Position numbers and translations under genes: made by a program | The notes under the pieces: model-generated | What the model saw: the letters and a program-made list of their open reading frames with translations, nothing else | Database searches by the model: none | What the model was told of the DNA's origin: nothing | Shown: in pieces, positions 7,987 through 17,720 of the stretch | Layout of the letters: every line of letters starts with the position of its first letter | How positions within the stretch are numbered: the stretch's first letter is position 1 | Source of the DNA: Helicobacter bilis ATCC 51630 | Lineage (GTDB): Bacteria > Campylobacterota > Campylobacteria > Campylobacterales > Helicobacteraceae | NCBI RefSeq assembly: GCF_000686565.1 | Contig: NZ_JMKW01000003.1 | Location: 1-64,000 of the forward strand | Reading direction: 5' to 3' | DNA length: 64,000 nt

Positions 7987-8145
7987 TATATGGTGGCTTT
8001 ATTGCCTTGCAACTAAAACATTATGCATTGCTACCTATCCGCCCTTATCACACCAAAAGTTTAAAAAAATCTTGCCTATTATTCCAAAAATAATGATTTT
8101 TGCTATACTAAAGACACTTTTAATTTCACGACAAAAGGACACACA

Positions 8146-10350
8146 ATGAAAATCACTTACACACTCACAGATGAATCCCCAGCCCTAGCGACCTACTCAT
8201 TTCTGCCTATCGCAAAGGCTTTTCTTAACCACGCCGACATTAAAGTAGAGAGCGCTGACATTTCCCTAAGTGCTAGAATCTTAGCACAATTCCCGGAGAG
8301 TTTAAATCCAAATCAACGCGTAGAAGACGCCCTAAGTCAGCTTGGTGAGCTTGTCAAAACGCCAAATGCAAATCTCATTAAAACCCCAAATATCTCCGCT
8401 TCAATCCCCCAGCTTAAAAACGCCATTAAAGAGCTACAAGCAAAGGGCTATAATGTGCCAAATTTCCCAGATGAGCCGAGCAACGAGCAAGAAAAGGCAG
8501 TGAAAGAAAAATACCAAAAAGTGCTAGGCTCGGCAGTCAATCCTGTTTTACGACAGGGCAATTCCGATCGCCGTAGCACCAATGCGGTCAAATCCTACGC
8601 ACAGAAAAATCCTTACCGCGTTACGCCTTTTGATAAAAACTCAAAAAGCTGTGTGAGCTATATGAAAGAGGGCGATTTCTTTGATAATGAAAAGGCGGTG
8701 CTAATCGAATCTCCCACGACTGCTAAGATTATTTTCAAAGATTCTAGCGGGCAAAAGGTATTGAAAGAGGAGCTAAAGCTAGAGGCAAATGAGATTTTGG
8801 ACGCCACATTTATAGACGCACAAAAGCTAAGTGAGTTTTATACAGAGCAAATTGAATCCTGCAAAAAGCAAGACATACTCTTTTCACTGCATTTAAAGGC
8901 TACGATGATGAAAGTAAGCGATCCAATCCTTTTTGGCTATGCGGTGAAAGCGTATTTCAAAGAGCTTTTTACTGAGTTTAAAGACGAGCTAGAATCTTTA
9001 GGTGTGAATGCCAATAATGGCGTGAGTGAGCTGCTTACAAAGATAGAATCTAGCCCCAAAAAAGCGGCAATTCTCGCTAAATACAATGAGATTTTAGAAA
9101 AATCCGCCAAAATTTCTATGGTGAATTCCGACAAAGGCATTACCAACCTGCATATCCCAAGCGATGTGATTGTAGATGCCTCAATGCCTGCTATGCTAAA
9201 AAATGGCGCGAGATTATGGGATAAAGACGGCAAGGAATGCGATGCGAACGCTGTGATTCCCGATAAAACTTATGCGACTATTTATGAAGCCGTGATTGAA
9301 GATTTAAAGGCTAATGGAGTGCTAAATCCTGCGACTTTAGGCAGTGTTAGCAATGTAGGCTTAATGGCGAAAAAAGCCCAAGAGTATGGCTCACACGACA
9401 AAACCTTTGTAGCCCCAAATGATGGGGAGTTTGTTATCGTAGATTCTAATGGCACAACCTTGCTTTCTCACAAAGTGCGTAAAAATGACATTTATAGAGC
9501 TAATCAAGCGAAATTTGATGCGGTGCAAAACTGGATTGATTTAGGGATTGAAAGGGTGGATTTAACAGGGGATAGGGCGATTTTCTGGCTAGATGAAAAG
9601 AGGGCTAGTAATAAAATTATGATTGATTTAGTTAAGAAGAGACTGCAAGAAAAGGGCAAAGACATAGCCATTCTAGCCCCAAAAGAAGCTTGTTTAGAAT
9701 CCCTGCGACTTATCCGTGCTGGGAAAAATGCCATTTCTATCACAGGCAATGTTTTGCGTGATTATTTGACGGATCTTTTCCCCATTTTGGAGCTTGGCAC
9801 AAGTGCGAAAATGCTCTCCGTCGTGCCTATGCTAAATGGTGGGGCGATGTTTGAAACCGGGGCTGGGGGCAGTGCGCCAAAGCAGGTAGAACAGCTTGTG
9901 GAAGAAAATCATTTGCGTTGGGATAGCTTGGGCGAGTTTTTAGCCCTGCAAGCAAGCCTAGAGTTTTACGCGCAAAAGCAAAATAGCCCTAAGGCAAAGG
10001 TGCTAGCAGACGCGCTAGACTCGGCTACTTCACAATGGCTTGATAACAACAAAGCCCCTTCACGCAAAGTGGGCGAAGATGACAACCGCACAAGTCATTT
10101 TTACTTGGCGATGTATTTTGCTAGGGCGTTGGCAAATCAAAGCACAGATTCTAGCATTGCAGCATTTTTTAAACCCATTGCTAATGAGCTAGAATCTAAG
10201 CAAGATTCTATTAGAGCTGAATTTAACTCCGCACAAGGTGTAAAAGTAGATCTAGGCGGATATTATAAATTTGATGACAGCAAGGCAGAAAACATTATGC
10301 GACCGAGTAAAAGCTTTAATGCGGTGATTGAAAAGATTGCTAAGAAATAG
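8146..10350 (+). CDS. icd: Isocitrate dehydrogenase (NADP+), monomeric type
   Basis: A 734-residue protein, the usual size of the monomeric isocitrate dehydrogenase family, which converts isocitrate to 2-oxoglutarate and CO2 with NADPH formation. The N-terminus [19 protein letters not shown] and the segment [20 protein letters not shown] (residues about 138-157) are typical substrate-binding blocks. Near the C-terminus, GGYYKFD is conserved. H. pylori uses the unrelated homodimeric enzyme, while many Campylobacter have this monomeric form. Codons are somewhat richer in G and C than those of its neighbours, which hints at acquisition, yet the AGAWTCT motif occurs here too (eight copies counted). 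ATG 8146 follows a good AAAAGGA site. Confidence 0.95.
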   Translation: MKITYTLTDESPALATYSFLPIAKAFLNHADIKVESADISLSARILAQFPESLNPNQRVEDALSQLGELVKTPNANLIKTPNISASIPQLKNAIKELQAKGYNVPNFPDEPSNEQEKAVKEKYQKVLGSAVNPVLRQGNSDRRSTNAVKSYAQKNPYRVTPFDKNSKSCVSYMKEGDFFDNEKAVLIESPTTAKIIFKDSSGQKVLKEELKLEANEILDATFIDAQKLSEFYTEQIESCKKQDILFSLHLKATMMKVSDPILFGYAVKAYFKELFTEFKDELESLGVNANNGVSELLTKIESSPKKAAILAKYNEILEKSAKISMVNSDKGITNLHIPSDVIVDASMPAMLKNGARLWDKDGKECDANAVIPDKTYATIYEAVIEDLKANGVLNPATLGSVSNVGLMAKKAQEYGSHDKTFVAPNDGEFVIVDSNGTTLLSHKVRKNDIYRANQAKFDAVQNWIDLGIERVDLTGDRAIFWLDEKRASNKIMIDLVKKRLQEKGKDIAILAPKEACLESLRLIRAGKNAISITGNVLRDYLTDLFPILELGTSAKMLSVVPMLNGGAMFETGAGGSAPKQVEQLVEENHLRWDSLGEFLALQASLEFYAQKQNSPKAKVLADALDSATSQWLDNNKAPSRKVGEDDNRTSHFYLAMYFARALANQSTDSSIAAFFKPIANELESKQDSIRAEFNSAQGVKVDLGGYYKFDDSKAENIMRPSKSFNAVIEKIAKK

Positions 10351-10364
10351 TCTTAGCAACTAAA

Positions 10365-10673
10365 ATGCTAGATTTTACCTTACTAGATTTTACTTTGTTT
10401 GGTGCGTATTTGGGTGCTGTTATTACACTCATCATTACACCCGGACCGGTTGTTGCCCTTGTGCTAAAAAATACGCTAAAAGGGCAAGATTCTAAAAGCA
10501 AAAGCACACAAGCCTTAAAGACAATCTGCGGGACAAATCTAGGCTCACTCCTGCTTATCGCTGTAAGCATTGCGGTGATTTTGGGCGTGGCTAAAGTCTC
10601 AGAATCTCTACTTGGGATTATGAGTATTGTAGGCTGTGGCTTTATACTCTATCTTGGTTTTAGTTCGCTCTAG
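10365..10673 (+). pseudogene. LysE/RhtB family exporter, N-terminal half only
   Basis: The 102 residues match the start of LysE-type amino acid exporters: GAYLGAVITLIITPGPVVAL (the PGP motif), a second segment GTNLGSLLLIAVSIAVILGV, and a third, GIMSIVGCGFILYLGFSSL. It then stops at TAG. The family is normally about 200 residues with five or six membrane segments, so roughly half is missing. Bases 10674-10893 carry no recognisable continuation in any frame. I call it a truncated gene, although a short expressed peptide cannot be excluded. Confidence 0.7.
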
Positions 10674-10893
10674 AATATCTCAAACAAAGACAATCTAAGA
10701 AAGTCTTATCTTATCATATAGATTCTGTAGATTTCAATCCACTTTTATCTACTTATTTTGATTTTATTCCAAGTTGCGCTAATTTAGAGTGAGTAATCAT
10801 TTTTATTTTATTGTGTCATGTTGTAATATCATGCATTTATTACCCGTGATTAACTCATATTCATGTGTGTAAAAGAGAGATAAGAAGCTAAAT

Positions 10894-12321
10894 CTACAAT
10901 GCGATTTTTTCATCGTCTGTGGTTTCTGGCATAGGGTCATTTTGTATATGTTCTTCTTCTTTGTTAATATGTGATTCTAATGCTTTATTGTTTTTTGGGC
11001 TTGTTTGTGGTTTTGTATCCGTTGTGATTTGGGACATATAGTTGTCTAGATTCTTGATATAACTGCCAAGTGAGCCGCGACCTCTTATCTGAATCTCGGC
11101 TTTTTCATACGCATTTTGGGCGGTTTCTAAAGCACGGCTAATTTTTTCCATACTCTCTGTAAAGCCATCAAATTTTTTAATAAGTTTTACGCATTCTTGC
11201 AGAATCTTTGTGATATTTTTATCCTTTGCTTCATTACTCCAAATATGATGGATAAGCCGCAAAATCACCATAAGAGTTGTCGGGGCAGCAAGGATAATGC
11301 CCTTATTATAAGAATCTAAAAATAGCTGCATATCATGCTGTAAAATCGCACTATACGCCCCTTCTAGCGGCATAAACATAATGACAAAATCAAGCTGTCC
11401 CCCTTCAATGCAATGTTGATATTGCTTGAGTGAAAGGCTTTTTATATGATTTTTCACACTCTCGATATGTGCGTTTAGGTGCATTTCTTTAGAATCTGTC
11501 GCATTGAAAAATCTCTCATACGCACTCAAACTCACTTTAGAATCCACAACTACAAAGCGATTGTTTGGCAAATGTATCACAACATCTGGTCTCAAAATCT
11601 CTTTTGCTTCATTCTTCACAAATACCTGCGTATAGTATTCCCTATCCTTTTGCAAACCGCTAGACTCAAGCAATCGCTCTAAAATCACCTCGCCCCATTG
11701 CCCTTGCAGTTTAGAATCCCCACGCATTGCGTTTGCTAGATTAGTCGCATCGGCTGATATTTTAAGGCTTGCTTCTTTTAGGTGTTTAATCTCGGTATTC
11801 AAGGCAATGTGTCGCTCTTGATTGTCCTTTGTGTGCTGTGCTATCTCCGTTTTAAATCGCATAATCTCATCGCAAAGCGGCTTTAAGCTATCGGTTTGCT
11901 TTTCTTGGAATTGGCGATTTTTCTCTTCTAGTAACTGCTCGCTTATTTCATAGAATCTTTGCGTCATTAATGCGGTGTGCTTCTCTTGGTTAGTTTGCAG
12001 TAGCTCTTGCATGAGTTCTTGCTTCTGTGTGTATTGGGCTTTTAGGGCGTTTTCCCTCTCTTGCAAGGCATTTGTTAGATTTAGCGTGTGTTCTTTTTTA
12101 AGTGATTCTAATTGTGCTAGATATTCGCTTTTTGTGGCTGTTAATGTGTGTTGTAAGTCTTGTATTTTCTCTTCATAATGTTTATTTGTAAACAAAATGG
12201 CTTGTTCGTTTAATGCTTCTTTTATGCGTAAAGCCTTTACTCTCTGTCTGTATAAAACAAGCATGATAAATAAGCAAATAATGACACAAATATAAGGTAT
12301 ATGTATATATAGAGATTGCAT
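10894..12321 (-). CDS. rmuC: DNA recombination protein RmuC homologue
   Basis: A 475-residue protein with one N-terminal membrane segment (ICVIICLFIMLVLY), a long coiled coil (about residues 40-190), and the RmuC nuclease-like core. The core carries GQWGEVILERLLESSGL, RPDVVIHLPNN, VVVDSKVSL and DFVIMFMPLEGAY. RmuC proteins limit inversions between short inverted repeats in E. coli. That is suggestive in a genome full of small palindromic repeats, though the link is only inference. The C-terminal tail after about residue 430 is low complexity. It runs opposite to the LysE fragment and lies 30 bases downstream of truD on the same strand. Confidence 0.93.
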   Translation of the reverse strand: MQSLYIHIPYICVIICLFIMLVLYRQRVKALRIKEALNEQAILFTNKHYEEKIQDLQHTLTATKSEYLAQLESLKKEHTLNLTNALQERENALKAQYTQKQELMQELLQTNQEKHTALMTQRFYEISEQLLEEKNRQFQEKQTDSLKPLCDEIMRFKTEIAQHTKDNQERHIALNTEIKHLKEASLKISADATNLANAMRGDSKLQGQWGEVILERLLESSGLQKDREYYTQVFVKNEAKEILRPDVVIHLPNNRFVVVDSKVSLSAYERFFNATDSKEMHLNAHIESVKNHIKSLSLKQYQHCIEGGQLDFVIMFMPLEGAYSAILQHDMQLFLDSYNKGIILAAPTTLMVILRLIHHIWSNEAKDKNITKILQECVKLIKKFDGFTESMEKISRALETAQNAYEKAEIQIRGRGSLGSYIKNLDNYMSQITTDTKPQTSPKNNKALESHINKEEEHIQNDPMPETTDDEKIAL

Positions 12322-12351
12322 ATTATTCCTTTATTGAAGTTATTTTTTACA

Positions 12352-13818
12352 TTAAAATTCTCGCACATCGCCGTTTTTGATATAGGATAAAAAGCTTGTG
12401 GCATACGCACCGCTTGGGAGTGTAAAAGCGATTTCTACTTGTGCTTTTTCTGCGTTGTATTTGATAGATAAGTCGCTTGGATATACCCACGCATATCGCC
12501 TCGCTCCGTTTGCCATAATGGGATAGGCAAAGTTTTTTTCTATTCTACATGCGTCTTGCTTTGCTAATCTTATTTTGTGATGATTGCTTTTGGATTCTAG
12601 ATTTTGTGTTGTGTGAGACTTTAGATTTTGTTTAGATTCTGAAATCTTGTCATTTTGAGCCGTAGGTAAAAAATCTATTCTAGATTCTAAAGTGTTAGGT
12701 GTTTTGCTACGCTCAACATGACAATTCTTAGATTCTATATTCTGCTTAAAATCCACACTATTTAGATTAATTTCTCGAATCTTATTCTGCCCTTTAAACT
12801 CATAATCGCATTCAAACAAATGCGATTCTAGAATCTTTTTGCAATCCATACCGCTTAATAGCCCTGTGATACTAATATCCCCATTCTTTAATCTCTCTGT
12901 ATCATTCAATATAGTCTTAGCATAATTTATCTCTTGTGAATCATTTAATCTTTTATCTCCAAAGTAGAAAAATTTCCCATGTGGATAGTGCATACATACA
13001 TCGCCTATGAGTGGTGTGAGTGGCAGGGCTTGTGAGTGCAAAATCTCAAAAATCTCTCTATCCATAGTGATATTATACATGCTAGAGAGAGCTTGTATAG
13101 AATCTTTAAGACTGAAACTTTGCATGATATTGCTTATTTTTAGTCGCTCTTCAAGCCATAGATTAAAGCATACGCTTTGCAGACTTGATATAAGCAGTTG
13201 CTCTAATGGATTTTGTTTATTTGGGGGCTTTTTAATCTGTAATGCCTGCATATAGTTATCCCCAAAATTACCAAATCTTTGATAGCCAAAAAAGTTTGGA
13301 AAGCCCTGCTTTTGTGCTAGGTGTGCTTCTTCTTTTAGCCGCTCAAAGCTTTGCGGTGTAACCTTTTTTAAGCGGATAAAAAACTTATTGCCTTGTAAAT
13401 GTCCTATTTTTATTTTATTCCCATGCAAATAAGATTCTAGAATCTTTATTTGATCTATCTTGTGTAGATTATTTTCATAGGCTTTAAATGCCTTGTTTGG
13501 GACTGAAATGTGCTGATAAGTAAGGGCGTGCTTATCCTTTAATCCCGCATAGCCGATATCCCTTTCTTTGATATGTAGGGCTTGTGCGATGAGATTCACA
13601 CATTCTAGTGTGCTTATATTCTTTTTTCTCACTTTTAAGATTCTATGCTCCCCGGTATTGCTAAAAGGATAGAGTGGAATCTCTTCTACGATAAAATCTC
13701 TCTCATTATGTGAAAATACAAATGGGATCTTAGGATAAGATTTACCATAGAATCTTTTTTGTGTGGCGTATTGCTCTAAGAGTGTTAGTATCTCATCATT
13801 TGGCTTTGTATTGCTCAT
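12352..13818 (-). CDS. truD: tRNA pseudouridine synthase D with repeat-derived insert
   Basis: TruD makes pseudouridine 13 in tRNAs. The catalytic block is AGLKDKHALTYQHISV (near residues 87-102), with the active Asp in GLKD. FFGYQRFGNFGDN near 176 and the C-terminal FTLPSGAYATSFLSY are conserved. At 488 residues it is about 100 longer than usual. The excess, roughly residues 355-412, is an insert encoded by a family-1 repeat at 12647-12724, giving NCHVERSKTP and LPTAQNDK flanked by ESK-type linkers. The frame is kept open and the conserved C-terminus resumes after it, so the protein is probably still made. The gene precedes rmuC on the same strand. Confidence 0.93.
   Translation of the reverse strand: MSNTKPNDEILTLLEQYATQKRFYGKSYPKIPFVFSHNERDFIVEEIPLYPFSNTGEHRILKVRKKNISTLECVNLIAQALHIKERDIGYAGLKDKHALTYQHISVPNKAFKAYENNLHKIDQIKILESYLHGNKIKIGHLQGNKFFIRLKKVTPQSFERLKEEAHLAQKQGFPNFFGYQRFGNFGDNYMQALQIKKPPNKQNPLEQLLISSLQSVCFNLWLEERLKISNIMQSFSLKDSIQALSSMYNITMDREIFEILHSQALPLTPLIGDVCMHYPHGKFFYFGDKRLNDSQEINYAKTILNDTERLKNGDISITGLLSGMDCKKILESHLFECDYEFKGQNKIREINLNSVDFKQNIESKNCHVERSKTPNTLESRIDFLPTAQNDKISESKQNLKSHTTQNLESKSNHHKIRLAKQDACRIEKNFAYPIMANGARRYAWVYPSDLSIKYNAEKAQVEIAFTLPSGAYATSFLSYIKNGDVREF
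12647..12724 (-). repeat. Family-1 repeat inserted in frame in truD
   Basis: Read on the coding strand, a left arm (TTGTCATGTTGAGCGTAGC...) is followed after about 20 bases by a right arm ending in CTCAAAATGACAAG. The left arm is translated as NCHVERSKTP and the right arm as LPTAQNDK. AGAWTCT heptamers border both ends. It matches the intergenic copies at 1531-1606 in order and orientation. Confidence 0.85.
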
Positions 13819-13895
13819 AAATTCTCGTCCTTACGAAATAATTAAGATACAATTAAAGCATAAAATCGCTAATAACTTAGCCCTGCATTATAAAT

Positions 13896-14840
13896 CTAAT
13901 ACACAAACTCATAATCTTTTAATGCTTGTTGCGGTGGGAGCAAAACTTTACCAAAATTAAGCGATACGCCAACCATAAAGTTTGATGCAGGCAAGTCTAT
14001 ATCATTTGCTTTAAGCATATAGTAACGCAAAAGTGGTGCGATACTCAAGCTTTTAAATAGCTTTGCATCAATGCGAGTTTCAAGTAGAATCTGATAATCA
14101 GGCGAGATTCTCGAATCTTTTGCATTGAAAATATACTTTTTATAGTTCATCGTATAAGTCCATTTTACATGTTTATTTAGGCTATATTCTAGCGATACGC
14201 CCACTTCTAAACCTGCACCATTTAGCTTTGTCATGGGATTAAAATCATGTTCGCCAAAGAAGTCAAAATAAAGATTTTTCACATATCTACCATCAAAGAG
14301 CTTTGCCCCTGCCATGTAGTTTATGATATGTCTGCGACCCACACTTGGCGTTGGATTAAACTCTGTTTGATAGGAAGCCCGCACATAAGGACCCATCTCA
14401 AATATCTCAAAACCCCAGTCAAAATCCCACATTCTTTGCGTATAGTCTGTTGAAAATACCATTTTATCAAGGTTTTTGTTGGTAACAACGCTTTTGTTTG
14501 TTTGTGTGATTTGTGTAAAGCCATATTCTGCATAGGCAGTATTAAAGACCACAAATCGTGGGGCATAGAAATTGCCATTTAGAGTAAAAAAGAATTGCAG
14601 TGCAAGTTGGGAGTTACCCTTTAAGTTACTATCAGAAAAGCTTGTGTAGAGCTTTTGATTGCTAAGAGAGCTTTGTGTAAAATTTAGGGCAATGCGGTTT
14701 AGATCCACCTCCCAGCCTACTTTATCTTCATTAATATCTGCTTTTGCTTGAATGAAAGGTAGAAGCGGTGCGGCTTGTATAGAGCAGACAAGCATGACAA
14801 ATAGGGCAATAAGAATCTTTTGTCGCACAAAGATTTCCAT
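13896..14840 (-). CDS. Outer-membrane beta-barrel protein, function unknown
   Basis: A 314-residue protein with a signal peptide (KILIALFVMLVCSIQA, cleavage likely before APLLPF). The rest is made of alternating hydrophobic/polar strands rich in Tyr, Phe and Asn, typical of a beta-barrel, with a periodic pattern such as MGPYVRASYQTEF and LEVGVSLEYSL. The C-terminus is DYEFVY, not the classical terminal Phe. I do not recognise a named family. ATG abuts the stop of the 72-residue frame upstream with no spacing, so the two may be translationally coupled. A porin or surface protein is plausible but unproven. Confidence 0.7.
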   Translation of the reverse strand: MEIFVRQKILIALFVMLVCSIQAAPLLPFIQAKADINEDKVGWEVDLNRIALNFTQSSLSNQKLYTSFSDSNLKGNSQLALQFFFTLNGNFYAPRFVVFNTAYAEYGFTQITQTNKSVVTNKNLDKMVFSTDYTQRMWDFDWGFEIFEMGPYVRASYQTEFNPTPSVGRRHIINYMAGAKLFDGRYVKNLYFDFFGEHDFNPMTKLNGAGLEVGVSLEYSLNKHVKWTYTMNYKKYIFNAKDSRISPDYQILLETRIDAKLFKSLSIAPLLRYYMLKANDIDLPASNFMVGVSLNFGKVLLPPQQALKDYEFVY

Positions 14841-15059
14841 TTAAGCATTATTCTCAATAGAATCTAGCGTAATCTTAGTATTATCCATGAATTCTACGCC
14901 ATCTCCATGCTCCAAAATAATATCTGCAATGCTTTGCGTGATAATATCTTGCAAATATTGCTGTTTGCATTCTATATTTATTAGCACTTCATGGTAAGTC
15001 TGCTGTGCTTGTGGATTCTGTGTGGATTTTATAGTGGAATCTTGTGTAATGTTATTCAT
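14841..15059 (-). CDS. Small hypothetical protein upstream of the beta-barrel gene
   Basis: Seventy-two residues, acidic, with no signal peptide or membrane segment. An N-terminal Gln/Thr/Ser-rich part is followed by a possible folded segment (HEVLINIECKQQYLQDII). Its stop codon directly touches the next ATG, a spacing that suggests coupling rather than chance. I do not recognise it. The gap 15060-15359 upstream contains only AT-rich sequence in which I see no gene or clear signal. Confidence 0.5.
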   Translation of the reverse strand: MNNITQDSTIKSTQNPQAQQTYHEVLINIECKQQYLQDIITQSIADIILEHGDGVEFMDNTKITLDSIENNA

Positions 15060-15359
15060 AATTGCCTTTCTATAATTAAACTCGTTTGATTTAGATTCTA
15101 AAGGATTTATTTGTATTATAATAAAAAGGCGTATTATATCATTCTTTTTGTAATATACATGAGATTTAAATAGCTAGGATCACATTCATTTTATTATTGT
15201 ATATCGTGCCATGGAATCTTGTTGCAATATTACATAGTGCAATGATTGTTATCTGAGATTGTAAGCGTTTATTCAGTCATCAAGGCATATCAACTTGGTT
15301 AAAAAGATTTAAATAGATATTGCTAGGCTTTAGAGTTTGTGTTGCTTTTTATTTTATTT

Positions 15360-15791
15360 TTATTTGCAAGCATTATCCACAATTATTTTATTTGCAATGA
15401 CATGCAAATTATACGCCTCATAACGCAAAGATTTAAAAGTTTGACTTTTGCCAAACTTTTGATATTCTTTTAGCTTTAGACACTCTTCAAGCACTCTTGC
15501 GCTTTCGCAGATTCTATGAAAGTTTGCATGAAGTATTGCTGCTAAATCTAGCCTTTCAATCTCTGTGTCAATGCTGCCTTTTGCAATATCGCATTCAACA
15601 TCGCGTGCTTGTAACAGCAAATCTGTATGCTGTAAAATAGCTTTATGTCGCATTTGCTTTAGCGTATAGGTTATTTCCTTGTTGTCATATACATAGCGAA
15701 ATATATCCTCTACTACGCGAATGCCCTCTTGCAATCTATTGAGATTTGCATCTAATATACGCAATATTGTATGAGTTTTATCTGTATTCAT
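15360..15791 (-). CDS. ThiD2-domain protein (thiamine-phosphate synthase N-terminal-like)
   Basis: A 143-residue helical protein beginning with the signature RILDANLNRLQEGIRVVEDI, which characterises the domain found at the N-terminus of some two-domain ThiE proteins (the ThiD2 domain). Here it stands alone. The family also shows LRHK-type helices (MRHKAILQHTD) and a later CESARVLEECLK helix, both visible. Free-standing copies are common in Campylobacterota and are often annotated as thiamine-phosphate pyrophosphorylase, although the catalytic ThiE barrel is absent. A part in thiamine synthesis is inferred from the family. No thi gene is adjacent. Confidence 0.7.
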   Translation of the reverse strand: MNTDKTHTILRILDANLNRLQEGIRVVEDIFRYVYDNKEITYTLKQMRHKAILQHTDLLLQARDVECDIAKGSIDTEIERLDLAAILHANFHRICESARVLEECLKLKEYQKFGKSQTFKSLRYEAYNLHVIANKIIVDNACK

Positions 15792-15904
15792 AAAATATCT
15801 TTAACTATAGAATAAAAAAAGCAAGTGAATGTAAAGCTAAAAAATGAATATTTTTGAATCTAGGTTTCTACTTTGCAAACCATACATAAGCGGGTAACTT
15901 TGAT

Positions 15905-15981
15905 TTATCATATTGAGCCATTGGGCAAAGACTCTCATGGAATCTAAATTTGAGATATTTTGCTACACTCAAATATGATAA
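15905..15981. repeat. Family-1 repeat, decayed intergenic copy
   Basis: The left arm TTATCATATTGAG with core GCC-ATTG-GGC (15905-15934) is followed by a right arm, AGATATTTTGC...CAAATATGATAA (15953-15981). It shares the head-to-head layout of other copies but has several substitutions. It lies between the ThiD2-domain gene and the Bax-inhibitor-like gene and occupies most of that gap. Confidence 0.75.
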
Positions 15982-16001
15982 AGTATCACCCAGATTCTAG
16001 A

Positions 16002-16694
16002 TTAATCCTTATTTGAAAGACCTAATATCTGCAGTAATGCAGTAAAGATATTCAACACATCAAGGTATAAAGAGATAGCCGCCATAATAGGATTATCATA
16101 ACGACCTCTTACAATATTTTGTGTATCATAAGCGATATACAAACTAAAGATAAGCACTACTGCACTTGCAATTGCAAACTGAAACATAGGGCTTTTGAAA
16201 ACAAACATATTTAAAAGACCAAATACAAAAATCACAAGCACTGACCAGAATAGTGCAGTCCCCATATTTGCCAAATCTTTTTTAGTTTTCAAAGCAAAAA
16301 TACTCATGATACCAAAAATAATAGTAGTCATAGCAAGAGCTTGAGCTACAATTGCTGGATTTTTTATCATCACAAAAGTTAAAATCGGAGCTAAAGCTAA
16401 ACCACTAATAAAAGCAAATGCGGCGAATACAGCTAGATTAATACCGGGCTTATCTTGCACAAAACCTAGACCAAAAATAAGAGCAAGCTCAACTATCAAG
16501 ATCGGCATTCTATATTGCATGACAACTTCAAAGTTTGCCATACCAACCAATGCACCTATTGTTGCTAAAAGCAAACTGCCTGCAAAAAATTTATATGTCG
16601 TTTTTACAAAATTCACAAGAGCAGTATCACTATATGAAGATTGGTAATCTACTTCTTGTGTATTTTGAGTGTAATTTCTATCATAAATTCCCAT
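16002..16694 (-). CDS. Bax inhibitor-1/YccA family membrane protein
   Basis: A 230-residue protein with seven hydrophobic segments spaced as in the Bax-inhibitor-1/YccA family. The N-terminus MGIYDRNYTQ resembles H. pylori HP0920. FVKTTYKFFAGSLLLATIGA opens the membrane region, and LYIAYDTQNIVRGRY followed by AISLYLDVLNIFTALLQILG closes it, the latter block being the best conserved part of the family. Proteins of this family are implicated in calcium leak or FtsH-linked membrane quality control, but the bacterial role is not settled. It is a single gene, with its own ATG preceded by GAGGAG. Confidence 0.9.
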   Translation of the reverse strand: MGIYDRNYTQNTQEVDYQSSYSDTALVNFVKTTYKFFAGSLLLATIGALVGMANFEVVMQYRMPILIVELALIFGLGFVQDKPGINLAVFAAFAFISGLALAPILTFVMIKNPAIVAQALAMTTIIFGIMSIFALKTKKDLANMGTALFWSVLVIFVFGLLNMFVFKSPMFQFAIASAVVLIFSLYIAYDTQNIVRGRYDNPIMAAISLYLDVLNIFTALLQILGLSNKD

Positions 16695-16907
16695 AATTTC
16701 TCCTCATAATAAAGAATTTGCGAGATTTTAACCAAAAATTATTAACCAAGCAACAAAATGCATTGCTCCACAAAAGCCCAAACTATGTATAATCAAAGTT
16801 ATTTGACTTTATAAGTAGTCCCACCCTGCTGGACCATCCTAGATTCTTTGGCATGTAGGGTGCATAAAGCACTCATTACCGCATGATGATATAAAACGAC
16901 ATTTAGC

Positions 16908-17162
16908 TTATAAAACATGCACTTCGTAAATATAATCCTTTGTGTCCATACTATAACGCAACTCTCGTATAAGCGTGTGATGGTTTTTCCCTTTAAAAAA
17001 GCTCTCAAGTTTTTTCAAATCCTTTTCCGCATTTTCTCTATCAAGATAAAATATTGCACCTTTGCTGCCGCTTTCTTCCACCTTTTTTGCCATTGCTTCA
17101 AATGTAATGGTGTTTGCTTTGATATCTGCCTTGAGACTTTCTTTAGCAAGTTTTAGTTCCAT
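16908..17162 (-). CDS. Small conserved-looking hypothetical protein
   Basis: An 84-residue protein without signal peptide. It is largely helical and charged (LAKESLKADIKANTITFEAM), then FYLDRENAEKDLKKLESFFKG and a C-terminal strand region ending IYEVHVL. ATG 17162 is preceded by an AAAGGA site. Composition and codon pattern look protein-coding, but I do not recognise the family. Just upstream lies a perfect 7-bp inverted repeat, ATCTTAA-TCTTG-TTAAGAT (17202-17220), that could be an operator. Confidence 0.6.
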   Translation of the reverse strand: MELKLAKESLKADIKANTITFEAMAKKVEESGSKGAIFYLDRENAEKDLKKLESFFKGKNHHTLIRELRYSMDTKDYIYEVHVL

Positions 17163-17316
17163 GTATATCCTTTTTCATATAATTAAAATGAATGACATTC
17201 TATCTTAATCTTGTTAAGATTTCGGCATTACAGCATAATTAAGATTATATCTCCACAACGCCACGCAACATATGTAAAAATACTTTAGTATGGTTAATTG
17301 AAAATCCAGAAAGAAG

Positions 17317-17393
17317 TGGTACGCCCAAGAGGATTCGAACCTCTGACCTACGGCTTAGAAGGCCGTTGCTCTATCCAGCTGAGCTATGAGCGC
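17317..17393 (-). tRNA. tRNA-Arg (anticodon UCU)
   Basis: A 77-nt cloverleaf on the minus strand. The anticodon stem ACGGC/GCCGT encloses loop CTTCTAA, giving anticodon TCT. The T loop GGTTCGAATCC is present and CCA is encoded. The acceptor GCGCTCA/TGGGCGT contains wobble pairs. It is the last gene of the four-tRNA operon. Confidence 0.95.
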
Positions 17394-17399
17394 ATGAAG

Positions 17400-17476
17400 T
17401 GGTACGCCCAAAGGGAGTCGAACCCCTAACCCCCAGATCCGAAGTCTGGTGCTCTATCCAATTGAGCTATGGACGC
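17400..17476 (-). tRNA. tRNA-Arg (anticodon UCG)
   Basis: A 77-nt cloverleaf on the minus strand. The anticodon stem CCAGA/TCTGG has loop CTTCGGA, anticodon TCG. The acceptor is GCGTCCA/TGGGCGT and CCA is encoded. It lies 6 nt from the UCU arginine tRNA and shares its acceptor 3' strand, indicating an old duplication. Confidence 0.95.
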
Positions 17477-17519
17477 ATAAAGCTTCGCTTATATTATGCT
17501 TTATAACAATGTAGAAATA

Positions 17520-17597
17520 TGGGGTGGATGATGGGGCTCGAACCCACGACCCTCAGAGCCACAACCTGATGCTCTAACCAACTGAGCTACACCCACC
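17520..17597 (-). tRNA. tRNA-His (anticodon GUG)
   Basis: A 78-nt cloverleaf on the minus strand including the extra 5' G (G-1) opposite C73 that identifies histidine tRNAs. The anticodon loop is TTGTGGC within stem TCAGG/TCTGA. CCA is encoded. Confidence 0.95.
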
Positions 17598-17625
17598 ATA
17601 CATGCCTTAATACGCTAAGTGAAAA

Positions 17626-17703
17626 TGGTCGGGGCGAAAGGATTCGAACCTTCGACCCCTTGGTCCCAAACCAAGTACTCTAACCAGACTGAGCTACGCC
17701 CCG
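17626..17703 (-). tRNA. tRNA-Pro (anticodon UGG)
   Basis: A 78-nt cloverleaf on the minus strand. Acceptor CGGGGCG/CGCCCCG is perfect. The anticodon stem CTTGG/CCAAG has loop TTTGGGA, anticodon TGG. CCA is encoded. It is the first gene of the tRNA operon, directly behind the promoter at 17721-17749. Confidence 0.95.
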
Positions 17704-17720
17704 ACACAAAAAAAGAAGTG

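Noticed and set aside
7967-8149. 60-codon frame between rocF and icd
   Set aside because: It starts inside rocF and ends at the icd start, with no supporting ribosome site. The interval is better read as the icd leader.
16799-17008. 69-codon minus-strand frame overlapping the 84-residue gene
   Set aside because: It overlaps a better-supported frame on the same strand and shows no structured pattern or ribosome site.
17202-17220. Inverted repeat ATCTTAA/TTAAGAT as terminator of the tRNA operon
   Set aside because: No T-run follows on the minus strand and it lies almost 100 bases past the last tRNA. An operator is more likely.
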